Of a DNA stretch of 11,036 bases, positions 7,499 through 11,036 are shown piece by piece. The first letter of the stretch is position 1. Each line of letters opens with the position of its first letter. Origin of the DNA: Asterionellopsis glacialis (taxonomy: Eukaryota; Bacillariophyta; Plagiogrammaphyceae; Rhaphoneidales; Asterionellopsidaceae); NCBI GenBank assembly GCA_014885115.2, contig WKLE02005984.1:34785-45820 (forward strand). The letters run 5' to 3'. The position numbers and the translations under genes were made by a program. The notes below the pieces were generated by a model. The model saw only the letters and a program-made list of their open reading frames with translations, ran no database searches and was not told where the DNA came from.

Positions 7499-9036
7499 AT
7501 GATGGCATCAGTTATTCAAAATTCGTCTTCACGTAATAAAATATTGTCATCCAAGAATAATGTTAGTCAAAGGGTTAATATCAATCGTCACATACCTCGA
7601 CGATTGCAACATTATCTTGATCGTCTAGAACTCAATGAGTAAGTTGTGTTCTTTCCTTATTATCTGCCATTCGTTGCACCAAGATTTTTCATGGTCTCGT
7701 TTCGGTATTTGTCTCTCACCAAGAGATTCTACTTTTCTCTCTGCTTACATTTTCACTATTTTTGAACAACAGTCCCATGTTGACAGAATTAAACTTGCGT
7801 CATCATGCATTGGACGAATATTCCTATAGCGCCCTGATTAACTCTCTCCGGAATAATCGCATGTTAAAACGTCTTTACATTTCCTTTACCAATGATGAAA
7901 ATTTATTTGAAAGCTCCATCCAACTATTATCATCCATCCCAAGTGGTGTACAATTTTTAGATTTGGATTTAACTGTCCTATCTCCAGATAATTTGGATCG
8001 TGTCTTTGAAGCCTTGCGACTTCAAGAACCATCCTGGCGGGTGAATAGTGAAAGTTCTTCTTCTCCTCCCAGTATTGCAACCATCACAACGGGTGTCTCC
8101 TCCATCACATTGAACGGCAGTAGAGGAGGAGGAACAACTACAACAAGAAGAAGATCATCCCTCTCTGCTCCAACATTGATTCAAGAAATTTGTGTTCGCT
8201 TTTCGGCGAATGATGGTGATTCTGGAGTGGCATCACTTGTCAATGAATTATTCCTACCCACCACAGATGCTGCGACTGCTACTGCTGAAACTACGACTAC
8301 GACTGCTACAACATGCCGTGACAACCATGATACGGAAGATGATACGGATGAGAGTAGCTTTTTGAATGATATTACCGAACATTCTGAAGCACCTTCGATA
8401 CTGAGCACTACTACGACTCTTACCACGCTACCCTCCATTGTATCCTCACTTCAGATTTTAGATTTACGAAACAATCGCATCAGTAATTTAGGTGCTGTAG
8501 CCTTGGCGGAAGCATTGCCACATGTTACCAAATTGAAAGAATTGAATTTAAGTTACAATAACATTGGTGATGAAGGCATATGTGCCATTACTACCAAATT
8601 GAAACACACCGAGCACTATTCCCATTGTTCCCTACAACGGTTGGATTTAAGTTGTAATCAAATTGGTCAAGAGGGATGTGCCGGTCTTGGTACATTTTTG
8701 AAAACAAATCGATCCGTGACGGATTTGAATTTATTTTGTAATCCCAATATTGGTTTATTTGGATCACTCCATTTATTAAATGCTCTGTCCATTAATGATG
8801 TCTTACAAGATTTACATTTGGAAGGATCCTCGTGTTCCCATCTACCTACATTGGAACGGTTGACATACTATCTACGATTAAACCGTGCAGGACGTCGAAT
8901 CTTTCGTACCCATGAATGGATGACAAGTTTATGGCCATTGCTATTGGAACGTATCTCTGATGAACCTGACCTACTTTGGTACTTTGTACGTGAACAACCA
9001 GACTTGGTCCAATATGCAGGTGAACATCGTGATTGA
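7499..9036 (+). CDS. Leucine-rich repeat protein (ribonuclease-inhibitor-like LRRs), two exons
   Basis: Exons 7499-7638 and 7773-9036 are separated by a 134-bp intron (GTAAGT..ACAG, phase 2). The spliced frame reads LELN-D-PMLTELNLR and gives 467 residues. The start is the first of two tandem ATGs (7499, 7502) in a frame that is open upstream but has no earlier ATG; an unseen upstream exon cannot be excluded. A first LRR-like block lies at about residues 44-115. Then comes a long low-complexity insertion rich in Ser and Thr (about 138-268), then canonical repeats at about 272-400 with the LxxLDLSxNxIGxEGxxxL pattern of ribonuclease-inhibitor-type LRRs. The C-terminal tail has YYLRLNRAGRR, WPLLLERIS and YFVREQPDLV; from memory this tail recurs in diatom LRR proteins. 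LRRs mediate protein-protein contacts; the partner is unknown. No signal peptide or membrane helix is visible, so a cytosolic or nuclear location is inferred. Confidence 0.85.
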
Positions 9037-9203
9037 TCTACGGAATGACTCAACAACAACTCTATAAAAAAACAAACAAACAACTACGAGGACACTCTCC
9101 AACTCGCTAGAAAAACCAAAAAAATTCGAGTAATGATCAACATGATACCCCCCAAAAAAAACACATTCTGTTTCGGTGTTGTGTGTGTCAGTAGTAAAAA
9201 CCT

Positions 9204-9373
9204 AGTCCAAGGACAGTAGGCGTGCCACATCTCTCCAAGCTGTATACTCTGTAGAGAGAAGAAGAAGTATCCTAATGCATAGTCCAAGGACATTATGCTT
9301 GTCACAACTTTCACAGTTATATATATTTTGCAAAGAGAACAAGAACAAGACGAAGAACAAGTATCCTACTGAT
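9204..9373. repeat. Imperfect tandem duplication, two diverged units
   Basis: Unit 1 (9204-9280, 77 bp) and unit 2 (9281 to about 9373, about 93 bp) both begin with AGTCCAAGGACA. They share GC.TG.CACA, then a pyrimidine-rich stretch, a GT.TATA run and a purine-rich AAGAGAA(G/C)AAGAA block, and end in AAGTATCCTA.TG. Unit 2 is longer mainly through extra purine-rich repeats. By eye the identity outside the ends is about two thirds. The head contains the small inverted repeat GTCC-AA-GGAC. Confidence 0.7.
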
Positions 9374-9472
9374 GGAACTTCTATAAAACTACGAACTAAG
9401 CAAGTAAAGCATTGTATTTATTGTACTATTTTTTTTTAATGTACGCAAATACCAAGCTGATCCCCGTCTTGT

Positions 9473-9488
9473 GTATGTATGTATGTAT
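9473..9488 (+). repeat. GTAT tetranucleotide microsatellite
   Basis: Four perfect GTAT units lie in the 3' region of the minus-strand GET2-like gene, about 80 bases past its stop codon. Confidence 0.85.
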
Positions 9489-9564
9489 GCAAAGTGTTTA
9501 TTTTAATGTTTCTTATTCTTCTCGTTCGTATCTGTGTTTTGGTTTTTTGTTTTGTTTTTTTTAC

Positions 9565-10989
9565 TTATAATTCATCACGTCCACCTTGTTCTTGTTGTAA
9601 TAACGAATAATGTTGTTGATGTGTATACGCCAACCCTACAAACATACCACATAGTACAACATACATATCAGCACGTACATCTGTCCATACACGATACAAG
9701 GAAACCGCTGTAGGGAACATCTTTTTCAATGTTCCCATAACCGTTTGTTTGATCATGCCCAAAACATCTAATGACTTTTTCTCACCGGTGGAACCATCCC
9801 CATCACCACTTGTGGCATCCGGCAAATTGGCACCTGCCAGTTTTAAACCTTGACGTACCAATACTGCCACGATACAAAAGATGGGTGGACATTTCATGAG
9901 AGATTGAGGCAAGGACAAGATGGTTGTTAAAATACTGAGTGGCAACTCATACCATAACCACAATAGGAATCGATGACATTTGACAGCCCCACGACCCAAC
10001 ATCATCAATATACCCGGACCAGATGTGAGTAAATCTAAATCAACACGAAACAATGGATCAATAATGGGATCATTTGTGATTTCTTCTGGAGTACCTGCAT
10101 CAACATCATTTTCAAATTCAGCTTCTTCTTCTTGTTGTTGTTCTGTAGATTCCTCCATGACAGCACTGTCTTGGAGGATTGTTTTGGGTTCGTCCTCCTT
10201 TTTGTTACTTTGAAGGAATCGTGGTTCAATAAAATTGGTATAAAATCCAACTCCATGATCTTGTACAGCATAACTATAATGTACATGCAAGGCATCTGTA
10301 GGATGCATAATATCAGGATGTAACCCTACATCTAATCCAGCTAAAAATAAAATTAGAATCGTCAAGGCATGAAGGAATATGGGTACCTTATGGGTAACTA
10401 ACACAGCAGATTTTGCAGTAGTAGATGGTACGACCAAAGATGGAGGTTTGGTAGTCGTAGCAGATGTTGCTGACTTTGATGTGGTTGTGGCTACACCGGA
10501 TGCTTCCTTTTGTTGACGTTCTTTTAACATTTTACGTCTCATTTTAGCAACACCCATATATTTACGTTGTGTTGCATCAGCTGTGGTTTCTTCTTGTGTT
10601 GATGTTGTCGTGGTTGTAGGTTCAGTAGCAGCCTCTGTTGTCTTGGTTTCCGTGGGAGTTGTCTCTGTTTCAGTCTTTGTTGTTGTTTCCTCTTGTTCTT
10701 TTTCTTTTGGGGGTTCCGATGCAGTTTCAGTTTCTTCTTGTTGAGCCGCCGAAGCAGCTTTTTTTTTAGCGGCAAATCTTCGACGTCGTAAGGCTGCCAT
10801 TTTAGCACTCGTGGACGTCGATGCAGTAGATTCATCTTCTGTTGTGCTAGTAGTTGAAAGAACTGTTTCACCACTTGCTACAGCCATGCGAGTTTTAGAT
10901 CCACTTAAAATACGTTGACGACGGGCTTCTGCGGCAGCACGTGCTTTTGCAGCGGCTGCAGCTGTATCCTCATTATTGGTATCTGTCAT
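9565..10989 (-). CDS. GET2/CAML-like membrane protein with C-terminal RDEL
   Basis: This is a single-exon gene of 474 residues, with ATG at 10989 (context AAA ATG ACA) and stop TAA at 9565. Residues 9-41 are Ala-rich then basic: EARRQRILSGSKTRMAVASGE. This resembles the N-terminal RRxxIL..G..R(L/M)...G motif that GET2 (yeast), CAML (animals) and plant GET2 use to contact the GET3 ATPase during insertion of tail-anchored proteins into the ER. A second basic patch (MRRKMLKER, 150-158) follows a long Thr/Glu-rich linker. Hydrophobic segments lie at about 203-221, 340-378 (one or two helices) and 441-457. GET2-family proteins have a cytosolic N-terminus and three C-terminal helices, leaving the C-terminus in the ER lumen, which agrees with the terminal RDEL, a KDEL-type retrieval signal. 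It is longer than yeast Get2 or CAML (just under 300 residues), through low-complexity linkers. Four helices would put RDEL in the cytosol and weaken this case. The assignment is based on motif and layout, not a database match. Confidence 0.5.
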   Translation of the reverse strand: MTDTNNEDTAAAAAKARAAAEARRQRILSGSKTRMAVASGETVLSTTSTTEDESTASTSTSAKMAALRRRRFAAKKKAASAAQQEETETASEPPKEKEQEETTTKTETETTPTETKTTEAATEPTTTTTSTQEETTADATQRKYMGVAKMRRKMLKERQQKEASGVATTTSKSATSATTTKPPSLVVPSTTAKSAVLVTHKVPIFLHALTILILFLAGLDVGLHPDIMHPTDALHVHYSYAVQDHGVGFYTNFIEPRFLQSNKKEDEPKTILQDSAVMEESTEQQQEEEAEFENDVDAGTPEEITNDPIIDPLFRVDLDLLTSGPGILMMLGRGAVKCHRFLLWLWYELPLSILTTILSLPQSLMKCPPIFCIVAVLVRQGLKLAGANLPDATSGDGDGSTGEKKSLDVLGMIKQTVMGTLKKMFPTAVSLYRVWTDVRADMYVVLCGMFVGLAYTHQQHYSLLQQEQGGRDEL

Positions 10990-11036
10990 TTTCTTATTTT
11001 GATGTACGTTTATTTATTTACTTTTAGATGCTGCAA

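Larger units (their letters stand above)
9037..9564. other. Convergent 3' intergenic region
   Basis: This stretch lies between the stop codons of the LRR gene (plus) and the GET2-like gene (minus) and must hold both 3' ends. It is A-rich on the left (9066-9170) and T-rich on the right (9428-9562), as expected for opposing 3' UTRs. The imperfect tandem duplication and a GTAT microsatellite lie within it. No coding frame is convincing. Confidence 0.6.

Noticed and set aside
8181..8438. Minus-strand frame rich in Val and Ser opposite the LRR gene
   Set aside because: The Val runs are the reverse of the Thr codon repeats of the real gene.
10539..10874. Minus-strand Lys/Gln/Leu-rich frame inside the GET2-like gene
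   Set aside because: An alternative frame of the repetitive Thr/Glu linker; no independent evidence.

Overview
The window looks like nuclear DNA of a diatom (stramenopile alga). It is AT-rich. Five protein genes can be supported, on both strands and not in operons. The introns are short (103 to 213 bp) with clean GT..AG borders (GTACGT, GTAAGT and GTATGT donors). One protein carries a signal peptide followed by the Phe-centred 'ASAFAP'-type motif of diatom plastid presequences. The LRR protein ends in a tail that, from memory, recurs in diatom LRR proteins. Trinucleotide-coded homopolymers (Gly, Thr, Glu) are common. No bacterial operons, tRNAs, rRNAs, CRISPR arrays or intact transposons were seen.

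Layout. (1) 1-1350, plus: the 3' part of a four-exon alpha/beta-hydrolase of the proline iminopeptidase type (S33), cut by the left window edge. It has a complete catalytic triad and a poly-Gly tail coded by a GGT microsatellite. (2) 1802-3076, minus, convergent with (1): an Mpv17/PMP22-family membrane protein, probably plastid-targeted. It has two competing N-termini: a separate upstream presequence exon spliced in phase, or a start inside that intron. (3) 3077-5173: about 2 kb with no convincing gene, holding a promoter-like stretch with CCAAT boxes and a repeated 9-mer, then AT-rich DNA with doubtful coding remnants. (4) 5174-5818, minus: a four-helix membrane protein with cysteine clusters at both cytosolic-looking ends, function unknown. 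(5) 5819-7498: a divergent intergenic region with a GC-richer island and two overlapping inverted repeats. (6) 7499-9036, plus: a two-exon leucine-rich-repeat protein. (7) 9037-9564: convergent 3' region with an imperfect tandem duplication. (8) 9565-10989, minus: a 474-residue protein with a GET2/CAML-like N-terminal basic motif, C-terminal membrane helices and a C-terminal RDEL, a candidate ER receptor subunit for tail-anchored protein insertion.

The genes do not form an obvious pathway; the arrangement is that of unrelated neighbours in a compact eukaryotic genome. The two observations most worth following are the duplicated presequence of the Mpv17-family gene, where a splice-acceptor pyrimidine tract can itself be read as a signal peptide, and the GET2-like protein ending in RDEL.
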